Position numbers and translations under genes: made by a program. A stretch of 40,754 nt of DNA from Salinivirgaceae bacterium. GTDB taxonomy: Bacteria > Bacteroidota > Bacteroidia > Bacteroidales > SZUA-534. Shown here piece after piece: positions 16,685-26,242 of this stretch. Location: contig JAKSOL010000007.1 in assembly GCA_024405635.1 (NCBI GenBank), positions 1 through 40,754 of the forward strand, written 5' to 3'. The number at the start of each line of letters is the position of its first letter. Within the stretch, counting starts at the first letter, position 1. Under the pieces are notes generated by a model. The model searched no databases. It was not told the DNA's origin and saw nothing but the letters and a program-made list of their open reading frames with translations.

Positions 16685-19600
16685 ATGAGGATAATGATGC
16701 AAATTAGAGCAATAATTATAGTTGTTATTTTTGGAATACTTCCTTTTAGTAACGAAGCACAACAAAACCTTATAAAAATCCCCGTTACAGACGTACCGTC
16801 GCCATATGCAGCTCAATTTATGCGTTATGGAGAAATTCCTGTTGGGCATACCACAGGAATACCCCAAATAGAAGTACCATTATATACCATTAAAACTGGA
16901 GTGGTTGATATTCCAATAACTCTTACTTATCATGCTTCTGGATTTCGTGTAAATGATGTTGCATCTCCAGCAGGTTTGGGATGGGTATTAAATGCAGGAG
17001 GAATGATTAGCAGAACAGTAATGGGGGCAGTTGATGAGCAAGCTATATATTCTTTAGGCAATGTCAATACAATAACAACAGAAGAAGAATTAAATAAAGT
17101 TAAAAATGGAGAGAAATTAATAAGTGGTGTTGACTTGAGCAATTCCCAAAATGCTGAGGAACTAAACTATTTATTCTTCAATACGGGTGATAATCCTAAT
17201 TGTGATGAGCGTTCAGACAAGTACTTTTATTCATTCATTGGCCATGTAGGAAATGCTCAATACAATAACAAAAATGTTGGTGAGGGATTGCAAACAATAC
17301 CATACGAGCCTTTAAAATTTGAAAGCATAAAAAATGGCTATAATGTATATTTTGTTGTTACCGATACCAAAGGTGTGAAGTACACATTTCAAGACACAGA
17401 ATATAATTTGAATAAAACAACTAATAAGGGTAAAGTTGTTGGAAGCTGGTATTTGACAAAAATTGTGTTTCCTGGGATTCCAGACGAAGTTACTTTTACG
17501 TACGAAGAAGGTACTATGTACCAGGTTAGAACAGTGGAACAAGTAATTAGATGTGTAGGGGGGGCATCTGTTCTGTGGGGAGAAACGCAGGAAAGAATAT
17601 GTAAAGCGCCTCTGTATGTTGGAGTTGAAGAAACATATGAAGAACCTAAAGCATACAATCAATATGTGTATAACCTAATATCGTGCAAACCAAAATTATT
17701 AAAAGAGATTAAATTTAAGGATGTCTCAGTAAGGTTTAACTATAGCAAGGATAGGAAAGATGCTCAACGCAAAAATGTTTCAGAACAGCTTGACAGATTG
17801 ACAAGTGTTGTTGTATCAAACAAACAGGAAACTATTGAAGAAATAAAATTTAATAACAATGCATACTTTGGAACACAAAAGGAAAACTATAGATTAAAGT
17901 TAACAGGAATTGACTTTGTTAAAGAAGGAGGAAAATATACGTTTACCTATAATGAATCATTAAATGCTCAATTACCACAGTACTATTATTATATGTCTCA
18001 CGTCAATTGTACTGAAGATTTTTGGGGATATTGGAATGGAACTTCGTCAGAGTATGTGTTTCATAATGGAGTTATTAAAAAATATGAAAACATTATAAAA
18101 AGATATGTAAATGGTTCAGATATTAGTAAAAAAACGACAAGTCGTCTATCAAGTGAAAGTCATACAAAGGCATGTATACTTACTGATATAAAGTATCCAA
18201 CAAAAGGTAAAACACATTTTGAATATAGCCTAAACGAGGGTTCGTTTTCTCCATCAAATATTTCAAATCCTAACAATAAATTAGGAGGGTTGCGAGTAGT
18301 ATCAGTAAAGAATTATGACGAAAATAATCTTGAAAAGGAGTGCAAAACATATAGCTATTCTGATGGTAGAACAATCTTTTCTGAAAACGCACTCTACTTT
18401 GAAGATTATTTTCACAACCAAACTCAATTGTTCGACATCTACACAGAATTGGGGATAAATGATGCCTGTATATGTGGTATAATAGGAAAACGCCACCAAT
18501 TGTTAGATGTGTATAATTTTTATAGTTCTCCATTTTGCCCTTTGTCTGGTTTAGGAGGAACACCAGTGTTTTATCAAACAGTGACTGAATACTTTGGAAC
18601 ATCAACATCAAACAACGGTTCTATTGAATATAACTATGGGTTTAATAGAGAAGAACGTGGTAGTGAATATACATGGGAAGGTTCACACATGCCGCAATCT
18701 TTCATTGCATCTATTGACTGTGATTATGGGTATGACAAAGGACAATTAATATCAGAAATAGTACTTGACGCGTCAGGGAACAGAAAGTATTCAAAGGAAA
18801 TGAACTACTCAACCTTCACCAATACAATAAAAACAGGACTAAGATTAGGGTTGTATGTAGAATTGGATAGTAAACTTGAAAGCAACAACGAAGATACAGA
18901 TCCTTACTTTGCCATAGGCGTATATGGAGGAGGATCTTATTATAAGAGTTACGTTTTGCAAAATATCATTGGTAAACAAACATTTGCCTATCAAACTGTA
19001 AAACAACCTATTAAAATGGTTGAGAAATGGTATGACGACAAAGGTTATACCACAATTAAGACAACAGAATATGCATATTGCTTAAAATCTAACGGTTCTT
19101 TAACTTCTTCTATTACAGGATTGTTAGCAGTTAATAACCCTTTGCGTACTAGTGTTACAAATAGCAATGGGTCAAAATACGAAGACGAAGTATTATTGCC
19201 TTGTTACTATTCGTATAAGAGTCAGTCTGTTTATAATGAAATGTGTAAAAACATGATGTATGAGTATCCAGTTACAATTCAAAGAAAAGTAGATGGCATG
19301 ATAAAAGAATACACCGATTATTCATTTCAAAAGTTTAATAATAGTTTTTATGCTCCTATTAGTATATCTCAAAATGGAGATAAACGTATTGATTGTAAAA
19401 ATTACGATAGTAGAGGCAATTTGATTTACGCAATAAAAGATGGAGCGCAACATATTGTTTGTATATATAGCTACAATTATTCCTACCCAGTTTTTAAAAT
19501 TGAAGGAGCAACATTAGCCCAAGTTGAAAAAATAATATCTCAAAATGGATATTCGTCTGTAGAAAATCTGGGGGCATCATATCCAACCGCCACCACAATT

Positions 19601-19822
19601 GAGAATATAGGAGCAAAATTACGATCTGGTTTAGCTTTATCAGCAATGGTTGATACTTACACATACGCACCTTTAGTGGGAATAACAACGCATATTGATT
19701 GCAGAGGAGCAAAACAGACGTATGAATACGATTCGGGAGGAAGATTGGTAAATATTTTTGAGCATAATGGTTCAAATAAATACCTATTGCAGCATTTTGA
19801 TTACAACTATTCAAACAAATAA
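16685..19822 (+). CDS. SpvB/TcB-like YD-repeat protein, exported
   Basis: A 1045-residue protein. A signal peptide (hydrophobic IIIVVIFGILPF) is followed at about 35-110 by a segment resembling the SpvB N-terminus: GIPQIEVPLY, LTYHASGF and GLGWVLNAGGMISR. The middle is long and beta-rich. The C-terminus has YD-type repeats (YDSRGNLIYAI, YEYDSGGRLVNI). It ends without a toxin tip, and the RHS gene begins 4 bp later. In Tc toxins, TcB (SpvB-like) and TcC (RHS) together form a hollow shell around the toxin. The same order here suggests a two-protein shell. Starts at 16694 and 16697 are also possible. No T9SS domain is seen. Confidence 0.75.
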   Translation: MRIMMQIRAIIIVVIFGILPFSNEAQQNLIKIPVTDVPSPYAAQFMRYGEIPVGHTTGIPQIEVPLYTIKTGVVDIPITLTYHASGFRVNDVASPAGLGWVLNAGGMISRTVMGAVDEQAIYSLGNVNTITTEEELNKVKNGEKLISGVDLSNSQNAEELNYLFFNTGDNPNCDERSDKYFYSFIGHVGNAQYNNKNVGEGLQTIPYEPLKFESIKNGYNVYFVVTDTKGVKYTFQDTEYNLNKTTNKGKVVGSWYLTKIVFPGIPDEVTFTYEEGTMYQVRTVEQVIRCVGGASVLWGETQERICKAPLYVGVEETYEEPKAYNQYVYNLISCKPKLLKEIKFKDVSVRFNYSKDRKDAQRKNVSEQLDRLTSVVVSNKQETIEEIKFNNNAYFGTQKENYRLKLTGIDFVKEGGKYTFTYNESLNAQLPQYYYYMSHVNCTEDFWGYWNGTSSEYVFHNGVIKKYENIIKRYVNGSDISKKTTSRLSSESHTKACILTDIKYPTKGKTHFEYSLNEGSFSPSNISNPNNKLGGLRVVSVKNYDENNLEKECKTYSYSDGRTIFSENALYFEDYFHNQTQLFDIYTELGINDACICGIIGKRHQLLDVYNFYSSPFCPLSGLGGTPVFYQTVTEYFGTSTSNNGSIEYNYGFNREERGSEYTWEGSHMPQSFIASIDCDYGYDKGQLISEIVLDASGNRKYSKEMNYSTFTNTIKTGLRLGLYVELDSKLESNNEDTDPYFAIGVYGGGSYYKSYVLQNIIGKQTFAYQTVKQPIKMVEKWYDDKGYTTIKTTEYAYCLKSNGSLTSSITGLLAVNNPLRTSVTNSNGSKYEDEVLLPCYYSYKSQSVYNEMCKNMMYEYPVTIQRKVDGMIKEYTDYSFQKFNNSFYAPISISQNGDKRIDCKNYDSRGNLIYAIKDGAQHIVCIYSYNYSYPVFKIEGATLAQVEKIISQNGYSSVENLGASYPTATTIENIGAKLRSGLALSAMVDTYTYAPLVGITTHIDCRGAKQTYEYDSGGRLVNIFEHNGSNKYLLQHFDYNYSNK

Positions 19823-19826
19823 TGGC

Positions 19827-22800
19827 ATGAAACAAATCCTTACAACAATAATTGTTGCATTGGCGTTTTTTGCCAATGCTCAAAGTTATAGCACATTAGC
19901 ACCAACAACGAGTTTGAATTATATTGTTAAAGTTGTTCCAAGAGTTCAAATGTCTACAGTTAATAGTGCTACATCGCAAAATTCAACCATATCTGTTGAT
20001 TATTACGATGGATTAGGTCGACCTAAACAAACTGTGTTAGTTGCGGGTTCTTCAACAACTGCTGATTTGGTTTCAACAATTGTTTACAACAAGTTTGGGC
20101 AAGTATCTACTGAATGGTTACCAACTCCTTCATCTACTTGTTCTGGGGCTTATTGTTCAGGCTTCAATACTCGTGCAATCTCAGCATACTCTAACTCACA
20201 ACCATCTACGCGTCACGAATATGAAAATTCACCATTAGCACGACCTATAAAAGATTATTTACCGGGGACTGAAATGGCATCGAACCCATCAAGTATCGAC
20301 TATGTAGCCAACAATGAAATGAACGTAATTAAGTACAAGTTAAATTCAACATCAACAGTTTCTCAAGATGGTTATTACGACAATGGTGTACTTGAAGTGA
20401 AATTAATAAAAGACGAAGATGGCAATTCAAAATACATATTTACCGATTTGATGGGGCAAGTTGTGTTGGAGCGTCAAATAAATGGCAATCAAAAACTTGA
20501 TACTTATTATGTATATGACATAAAAAGCAATTTATGCGTTGTATTGCCACCAAATAGTAATGTAAGCAATCAAGCTACTACAGCTTATATTTACAAATAT
20601 GACAAAAGAAACCGTTGTACTTATAAAAAGGTTCCTGGGGCTGACTATATTTCGTATGTTTATAATAGTAGCGATTTGTTGACCTACTCTCAAGATGGTA
20701 ACCAACGAAAAAGGGGAGTTTATACATATTACGTTTACGATAAATTTAATCGTGTTATTGAACAAGGCGAATGTACTAGTACTTCGCGTGCAAATGCAAA
20801 ACTCATGATTAAAACATATTACGACACATACCAGTTCCTTGCTGAAACTGAATTCAGAAGTTTCTCAAATTCATCGTCAGTTAATACTCAAGGCTTAATG
20901 TTAGGAAAGAAAATTTGTGAGCTCGAAACAGGTAAATGGCAATATGAAGTTTACTATTACGATTACCGAGGTCGATTGATAAAAACAGCTGAAAAGGACA
21001 AGTATGGTAACATGAGAACATATACCACGACGTATAATTTTGCCGACCAACCAACAAAAGTATTAGAAGATCATACTTCGCGTACAATAAGTAAAACTAC
21101 CACATACTCATACAATAACCTTGGCCGTATAACCAACGAATACACAACCCTAAAACAAAACAACACAACCAAAGCCACTGCGCAAGTATCATACTCATAC
21201 AATAACGTAGGCCGATTGGCTAGCAAAACACTAGGCACAACAAACAAAATTGCAGTTAACTACACTTATAACACACAGGGACAGCTACTTACAATAAAAA
21301 GTACACCTTTTTCGCAGGAGTTGCGATACAACACCTACGCATACGCTACCAAATACTACAACGGCAACATATCGTCAATACAGTACCAACATAGTGGTCA
21401 ATCGTCAAATTGTTTTACCTTTGGATACGACAACCTAAACCGATTGACAAGCAACATGAAGCACGAGGCTAGCTCTTCAACCACACCAAACTCGCGCAAC
21501 AAACTTACCGAGACCGGCTTTACCTACGATGTAATGGGTAACATTACCAAATTTACCCGCTACGATGTTTACGAAGCAGCCAACACTTACACACTGACAT
21601 ACAACACCTGCAATCAACTAACCAAAGCAACAAACACCAAAGGAAAAACCTACACATTTAGTTACGACCAAAACGGCAACGCACTAAACACAACAAACGG
21701 ACTAACCTTAACTTACAACATACTAAACTTGCCATATCAAGCCAAAAGTGGTAGCACACTTAAATACCAATACAACTACCTAGCCGATGGTCGTAAAACT
21801 GAATACATTAATGATAAAAACAACGCCGCAGGCCGAGCCTACCACGGTAGCATAGTTTACAACATGTACCAAGGACAATTTTCGTTTGAGAGTACCGACT
21901 TTGCAGGCGGGCGCATAACTGGCAACTACGCAGTGCAATACCACATAACCGACCACTTAGGCAACGTGCGCACCGTGCTTAACAACTCAATGACCATACT
22001 AGAACAAAACGACTACTATCCGTTTGGCCAACGCCACCCAAACCCCGCCATGAAAACCACCACCAACCGCTACCGCTACAACAGCAAAGAGCAACTCACC
22101 GAGGTTGAAGTCATTGACTACGGTGCCCGCCTCTACAGCGCCGAACTTTGCCGCTGGCTACAAGTGGACCCTTTGGCAGATTGTTCAAAGCAGATTAGTT
22201 TTTCACCATATGCTTTTTCTGCTAATAGCCCTATTAGATATATAGACCCAACAGGAATGATTTGGAAAGATCCCCAAGAGGCAAATGTGTTAACAAGCAG
22301 AATAAATGATAGGATAAAGGCAATAAAAATTAATAACCAAAAATATGAAGCTATAATTAATGAAGGAGGATTGAGTGACAAAAAGTTAGCTAAGATAGAA
22401 ATGCGAATTAGTGAGAATAATAACAAACTAGATTTGCTTAATCAATCTCTGGAAGACATTGAAATAATTGGAAATTCCACTGAAACATTTAAACTCGCAG
22501 GACCAAGTGAAAGTGATGGAACTCATGGCGTTGTTCGAGGTTCGGAAGGTGTTATTAAAATAGAGGGAAGCACTGTAGGACTTCATATACACGAAATTAG
22601 ACATGTAGGGCAATCTATTAAATCGAGAGGATTGAGGTTTAATTCTGATGGTAGATTGCTTAATTCAGGAAAAAACCAAACCCAACAAATATTTAACGAA
22701 ATAGAAGCATATCAAGTTCAATATTCTTACGATGGCTCATTTCCAGGAACTGCTTCTTCATTGAATGATATTAATGAGAAATCTCTGATGAATATTAAAT

Positions 22801-22844
22801 TTAGTAATGGCACATCTGTTTATAAAAGTATTATAGGTTATTAA
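19827..22844 (+). CDS. Full-length exported RHS toxin with a zincin-like (HEIRH) tip
   Basis: A 1005-residue protein. The start at 19827 places a signal peptide (MKQILTT to FANAQ) at the N-terminus. A DUF6443-like region follows (SVDYYDGLGRPKQTV, about 28-150), then YD repeats to about 700. The RHS core has GNVRTVLNNS, DYYPFGQRHP, YRYNSKEQL, YGARLYSAELCRWLQVDP and IDPTGM (about 806). The tip (about 808-1005) contains HIHEIRHVGQ (H922, E923, H926) and a downstream NEIEAY whose E958 or E960 could be the third zinc ligand, so a metalloprotease is likely. From 21411 on, the core is duplicated in downstream cassettes. This is the only array copy with a start and signal peptide, so it is the active gene. 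Confidence 0.9.
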   Translation: MKQILTTIIVALAFFANAQSYSTLAPTTSLNYIVKVVPRVQMSTVNSATSQNSTISVDYYDGLGRPKQTVLVAGSSTTADLVSTIVYNKFGQVSTEWLPTPSSTCSGAYCSGFNTRAISAYSNSQPSTRHEYENSPLARPIKDYLPGTEMASNPSSIDYVANNEMNVIKYKLNSTSTVSQDGYYDNGVLEVKLIKDEDGNSKYIFTDLMGQVVLERQINGNQKLDTYYVYDIKSNLCVVLPPNSNVSNQATTAYIYKYDKRNRCTYKKVPGADYISYVYNSSDLLTYSQDGNQRKRGVYTYYVYDKFNRVIEQGECTSTSRANAKLMIKTYYDTYQFLAETEFRSFSNSSSVNTQGLMLGKKICELETGKWQYEVYYYDYRGRLIKTAEKDKYGNMRTYTTTYNFADQPTKVLEDHTSRTISKTTTYSYNNLGRITNEYTTLKQNNTTKATAQVSYSYNNVGRLASKTLGTTNKIAVNYTYNTQGQLLTIKSTPFSQELRYNTYAYATKYYNGNISSIQYQHSGQSSNCFTFGYDNLNRLTSNMKHEASSSTTPNSRNKLTETGFTYDVMGNITKFTRYDVYEAANTYTLTYNTCNQLTKATNTKGKTYTFSYDQNGNALNTTNGLTLTYNILNLPYQAKSGSTLKYQYNYLADGRKTEYINDKNNAAGRAYHGSIVYNMYQGQFSFESTDFAGGRITGNYAVQYHITDHLGNVRTVLNNSMTILEQNDYYPFGQRHPNPAMKTTTNRYRYNSKEQLTEVEVIDYGARLYSAELCRWLQVDPLADCSKQISFSPYAFSANSPIRYIDPTGMIWKDPQEANVLTSRINDRIKAIKINNQKYEAIINEGGLSDKKLAKIEMRISENNNKLDLLNQSLEDIEIIGNSTETFKLAGPSESDGTHGVVRGSEGVIKIEGSTVGLHIHEIRHVGQSIKSRGLRFNSDGRLLNSGKNQTQQIFNEIEAYQVQYSYDGSFPGTASSLNDINEKSLMNIKFSNGTSVYKSIIGY
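21411..22110 (+). repeat. RHS core repeat, active-gene copy
   Basis: These 700 bp recur at 26245-26944 with no difference that I could see by eye. Shorter parts of the same core recur at 23675, 25076, 28280 and 29653. After 22110 the copies differ at a few positions (GTC versus GCC, CTC versus CAA) before the tips diverge. Confidence 0.9.
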
Positions 22845-22856
22845 ACATAATATGAA

Positions 22857-23585
22857 ATGAGAAGACTATTGATGGCGATACTAGCGGCAACTTTAGTTGG
22901 TTGCACTATAATTAAGATTAATTCTGGTAATAAGAATTTAGCAGGCGAATATTTTTTGAATAGCAATCTACTATATCAAGCATTATCTGAAAATAATTAT
23001 TCTAGTTTGGAACTTAATAGTAACGGAACATATACTTTAAACAAGGCTAAAGTGTCTTTTACACCAGTAATAGAGCAATGTGATATTGCTTCATCAGGAA
23101 AATGGTCGTATGTTTCAAATAATGTACTCGAAATTACAAGTGAGAATTTTGAACTAAAACAAAAAGGATTTGAATATGAAATAATACAAGAAAATAAATT
23201 ATCGAAAGATAGTTTATATTTCATAATTAAATTTCCTTCAGACTATCATCCATTTAAAATGGAACTTTGTTTCAATTATTCCAATTATGCTGAATTTGAA
23301 GACACTATTATAGCATTGCCAAAATCTAAATACATATTCAAAATAAGTAATCGTAATCATATAGATTTACGTTTGTACTCTATACCAGGTATGGTAAATC
23401 ATAAAAGCAGACTATCTTATACAATATTTGAAGAAAACTTTGAAACGGAGAAATACAATTTTTATACTATAGAATTACCATACTTTGACCGTTGTTTTAT
23501 TGAATTTGAGCCATACTATAAGGAACTGATATACATTAAAAATGATAAACAATTATTGTGGCATGGTGAATGTTGGGAAAAATAG
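22857..23585 (+). CDS. Lipoprotein, candidate immunity protein for the HEIRH tip
   Basis: A 242-residue protein starting 12 bp after the RHS stop. MRRLLMAILAATLVGC is a lipoprotein signal with lipobox LVGC (C16). The rest is AT-rich in codon use and not recognised, with a beta-rich look (GTYTLNKAK, GKWSYVSNN). In polymorphic toxin loci the gene directly after the tip is normally the antidote. Lipid anchoring implies that it works in the periplasm or at the outer membrane. An ATG five bases upstream gives only two codons before a stop. Confidence 0.65.
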   Translation: MRRLLMAILAATLVGCTIIKINSGNKNLAGEYFLNSNLLYQALSENNYSSLELNSNGTYTLNKAKVSFTPVIEQCDIASSGKWSYVSNNVLEITSENFELKQKGFEYEIIQENKLSKDSLYFIIKFPSDYHPFKMELCFNYSNYAEFEDTIIALPKSKYIFKISNRNHIDLRLYSIPGMVNHKSRLSYTIFEENFETEKYNFYTIELPYFDRCFIEFEPYYKELIYIKNDKQLLWHGECWEK

Positions 23586-23674
23586 GCTACATTTATTTGT
23601 TACTACTCAAATAAATAAAGAATTATATTCTCTTTAGTTATAAAGATTAATGTAATTATCTAATAATCACCTAA
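23586..23674. other. AT-rich spacer before cassette 1
   Basis: This 89-bp non-coding spacer lies between the first immunity gene and the first silent core fragment. It is very AT-rich. No terminator or promoter consensus is convincing. Confidence 0.5.
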
Positions 23675-23914
23675 ATACCACATAACCGACCACCTAGGCA
23701 ATGTGCGCACCGTGCTAAACAACTCAATGACCATACTAGAACAAAACGACTACTATCCGTTTGGCCAACGCCACCCAAACCCCGCCATGAAAACCACCAC
23801 CAACCGCTACCGCTACAACAGCAAAGAGCAACTCACCGAGGTTGAAGTCATTGACTACGGTGCCCGCCTCTACAGCGCCGAACTTTGCCGCTGGCTACAA
23901 GTGGACCCTTTGGC
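23675..23914 (+). repeat. RHS core fragment of cassette 1
   Basis: About 240 bp matching 21938-22173 of the active gene, with a few silent changes near the left end (for example CACCTAGGCAATGTG for CACTTAGGCAACGTG). It shares the GTC...CTC allele with the active gene rather than the GCC...CAA allele of the later cassettes. Confidence 0.85.
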
Positions 23915-24611
23915 GGAGAAAAACCACAATTTTACACCGTACCATTTCTGCCACGCAAATCCAATTGTTAGAGTGGATAATAATGGAATGACAGACTACA
24001 CTTTTAACAAAATAACAGGCGAAGTACACCAAGTTGGCATGGCTAATAATGAACTAGATAGAGTGCTACGAACAAACAAACAAGGTGAAATTAAGTACAA
24101 AAGAAATGGCGAAGCCAAAGTGGATATTGACGGAATAGAGAAAGGCATATTGAAGGAAGGCCAAAACTTTAAAACCCAAGACCAAATTATAGAAGTAGGC
24201 GCCGAAAACCAACCAACTGAAAATGGAGTAAAAAACTTTGTATTGCAAATGTCAGAGTATTTGGGGAAAGAGATAAGAGGTCTATCGTATTCCGCTGATG
24301 GAGTTGCGAATGTTTCTCATATGATAATTGGTCATTATTCGGGTAATACATATAATACATCAAAAGGAACAACATTATTAAGAACTTTATTTTCAATTGA
24401 TAATTCCACAAATTATTCTTTTGTAATGAATATGTTCCATACCCATCCCGATGGAAAGCTTGGACTAACATATACTAACCCACAACTATCAAAAGATGTT
24501 GAAGAACTTAATCGTAGAAAAGGAGGTTTTCCTAATGCAAATTTTTTTATCATTTATAGAAACGATGGGAAAATAGATATTTATGATTACACACACGAAT
24601 ATAGACCCTAA
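23703..24611 (+). CDS. Silent RHS cassette 1: core fragment with JAB/MPN-type metalloprotease tip
   Basis: A 302-residue open frame. Core sequence fills residues 1-72, VDNNGM lies at about 93, and the tip runs to the end. The tip has FHTHPDG (H246, H248) followed by the S and D of PQLSKDVEE, which resembles the JAMM zinc motif of the JAB/MPN family (isopeptidase or deubiquitinase-like), although the S-D spacing is one residue shorter than the usual SxxD. There is no signal peptide, no promoter and only a GTG start, with an in-frame stop just upstream, so it should be silent unless recombined into the full RHS gene. Confidence 0.75.
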   Translation: MRTVLNNSMTILEQNDYYPFGQRHPNPAMKTTTNRYRYNSKEQLTEVEVIDYGARLYSAELCRWLQVDPLAEKNHNFTPYHFCHANPIVRVDNNGMTDYTFNKITGEVHQVGMANNELDRVLRTNKQGEIKYKRNGEAKVDIDGIEKGILKEGQNFKTQDQIIEVGAENQPTENGVKNFVLQMSEYLGKEIRGLSYSADGVANVSHMIIGHYSGNTYNTSKGTTLLRTLFSIDNSTNYSFVMNMFHTHPDGKLGLTYTNPQLSKDVEELNRRKGGFPNANFFIIYRNDGKIDIYDYTHEYRP

Positions 24612-24612
24612 C

Positions 24613-25071
24613 ATGAATAGATTTATTATTAGCATAATAGTATTACTTATTCTTAACACAAATCTTTATTCTCAAAACGAAACTGTAAAAGTGAAAATTA
24701 TTGATGAAGAAGAGCTTGAAGCCCTACCCGGTGTGAGAATTCAAGTTAATGACTCTATTATAGGGCAAACTAATTTAAAAGGAGAGTTTGAAATACCTTT
24801 TATTCCAAATGAACTGACTATTGGTGATTTAGGACTTGAAGATGCTATTATTAAGAACAGTTGCAACAATCTTGAAATTGTAATGCTGGGTGATTATACC
24901 TACGATTTCATATCGTTGAAAAAAGTCGATCGTCTTCGAATGAAAAGATTCAAGCAATTGCCCAAATTGCACAAACAAGCTTACGAAAAAGGCATCTTTA
25001 AAACCGAACAGCCTTGCTACACTCGCGAGTTTATTCCATATTACAAAGGCAAGAAAAAGAAAGCAGAATAA
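24613..25071 (+). CDS. Exported candidate immunity protein of cassette 1
   Basis: A 152-residue protein. The start at 24613 lies one base after the tip stop and gives a signal peptide (MNRFIISIIVLLILNTNLYSQ). The next part resembles a carboxypeptidase-regulatory-like beta fold (LPGVRIQVNDSIIGQTNLKG, residues about 40-60), and the C-terminus is Lys-rich. An ATG 30 bases earlier lies inside the toxin and is less likely. Position and export argue for an antidote acting in the periplasm. It shares no visible similarity with the other immunity candidates. Confidence 0.65.
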   Translation: MNRFIISIIVLLILNTNLYSQNETVKVKIIDEEELEALPGVRIQVNDSIIGQTNLKGEFEIPFIPNELTIGDLGLEDAIIKNSCNNLEIVMLGDYTYDFISLKKVDRLRMKRFKQLPKLHKQAYEKGIFKTEQPCYTREFIPYYKGKKKKAE

Positions 25072-25075
25072 CCCC

Positions 25076-25287
25076 AACCCCGCCATGAAAACCACCACCA
25101 ACCGCTACCGCTACAACAGCAAAGAGCAACTCACCGAGGTTGAAGCCATTGACTACGGTGCCCGCCAATACAGCACCGAACTTTGCCGCTGGCTACAAGT
25201 GGACCCTTTGGCAGAGAAATACAAAAGCCTTAGCAGCTATAACTTCTGCGCCAATAACCCTTTGAAGTTTGTGGATGTGGATGGAAG
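25076..25287 (+). repeat. RHS core fragment of cassette 2
   Basis: 212 bp that appear identical to 28292-28503 of cassette 4, covering the end of the core through NPLKFVDVDGR. The first part (to about 25214) also matches the active gene at 22041-22179, apart from the GCC/CAA/ACC allele differences. Confidence 0.85.
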
Positions 25288-25792
25288 GAAAATTGTTTTC
25301 GCAAGTAGTTCCTCTAATGAGTTTAAAGCGGCATTTGCAAAGGCTGTGCAATATTTAAATAGTCATGGTGCGGGTGGAATGATGGCCAAATTAGAAAAAT
25401 CAGATAAGACTTATTATTTGTCGATTGATGATGGTCGTGGTGATCGCTTCAATGTTAAAGAAAAAACTATTTATTGGAACCCAACAAAAGCCATTTTGAC
25501 AACAAAAGGACAGGAATTGTCACCAACAACTATCTTAAACCATGAAATTGATCATGCATTACAATATGATAAAAATCCTAAACAATTTAGGATTGACACC
25601 AAAACAAAAGACGAACAATATGAAAACAAGGAAGAAAAACGTGTTATAACAGGTTCGGAACAAGAAACCGCAAAAAAACTTGGAGAAATAAAGGAGGGAG
25701 AAGTTACACGAGAAGATCACAGAGGAACATTATATGAAACCAAGAGTCCAATTTCAACAGATTGGAAATATGAAATTATTGTTAACCCATAA
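25085..25792 (+). CDS. Silent RHS cassette 2: core fragment with M91/NleD-like metalloprotease tip
   Basis: A 235-residue open frame. Core sequence fills residues 1-45, VDVDGRK lies at about 64, and the tip runs from 66 to 235. LNHEIDHAL supplies H153, E154 and H157 (HExxH). A later EEKRVITGSEQETA carries candidate third-ligand glutamates. This pattern resembles the M91 (NleD-type) zinc protease effectors that occur as polymorphic toxin tips. There is no signal peptide or promoter, and the core fragment starts directly behind the previous immunity gene. Confidence 0.78.
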   Translation: MKTTTNRYRYNSKEQLTEVEAIDYGARQYSTELCRWLQVDPLAEKYKSLSSYNFCANNPLKFVDVDGRKIVFASSSSNEFKAAFAKAVQYLNSHGAGGMMAKLEKSDKTYYLSIDDGRGDRFNVKEKTIYWNPTKAILTTKGQELSPTTILNHEIDHALQYDKNPKQFRIDTKTKDEQYENKEEKRVITGSEQETAKKLGEIKEGEVTREDHRGTLYETKSPISTDWKYEIIVNP

Positions 25793-25801
25793 GAGAATAA
25801 T

Positions 25802-26242
25802 ATGAATAATACTACTAGCACAATGGCTTTGCTTCTATTTGCAATATCTTTTACATTTATCTCATGTCAATCTTTACAAAGTAAAGTTCAAAAAGACACA
25901 AATAAAAAATTAGAAGAAATATGGATTAAGGCAATGGACTTTGAAACTGTTACCTGTATATCTATTTTATGTGACAAGTTCGAAGACGAAGCATTTGGCC
26001 AATATCAATCAATTACAGATACAATAGTAATCAATGAACTTATAGATATATTGTCTAATATGCACCAAATTGAACCTATTAATTTTGATATAGATACTCG
26101 TGCAAGAATAAAACTCATTTCCAAAAATGACACAAATACAATATGTATTGGTAGTCTTATTTTGGATTATAATTTAAAATTTTATGATACCCCCAAATCA
26201 TTAATTGATTTTATAGAGAAATATGTGGATATAGAAGAGTAG
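25802..26242 (+). CDS. Lipoprotein, candidate immunity protein of cassette 2
   Basis: A 146-residue protein beginning 9 bp after the M91-like tip. Its signal peptide (MALLLFAISFTFISC) ends in a lipobox-like FISC. The mature part is acidic and not recognised. Its TAG stop at 26240-26242 overlaps the first base of the cassette 3 frame (TAGTG), so the next core repeat starts immediately behind it. Confidence 0.65.
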   Translation: MNNTTSTMALLLFAISFTFISCQSLQSKVQKDTNKKLEEIWIKAMDFETVTCISILCDKFEDEAFGQYQSITDTIVINELIDILSNMHQIEPINFDIDTRARIKLISKNDTNTICIGSLILDYNLKFYDTPKSLIDFIEKYVDIEE

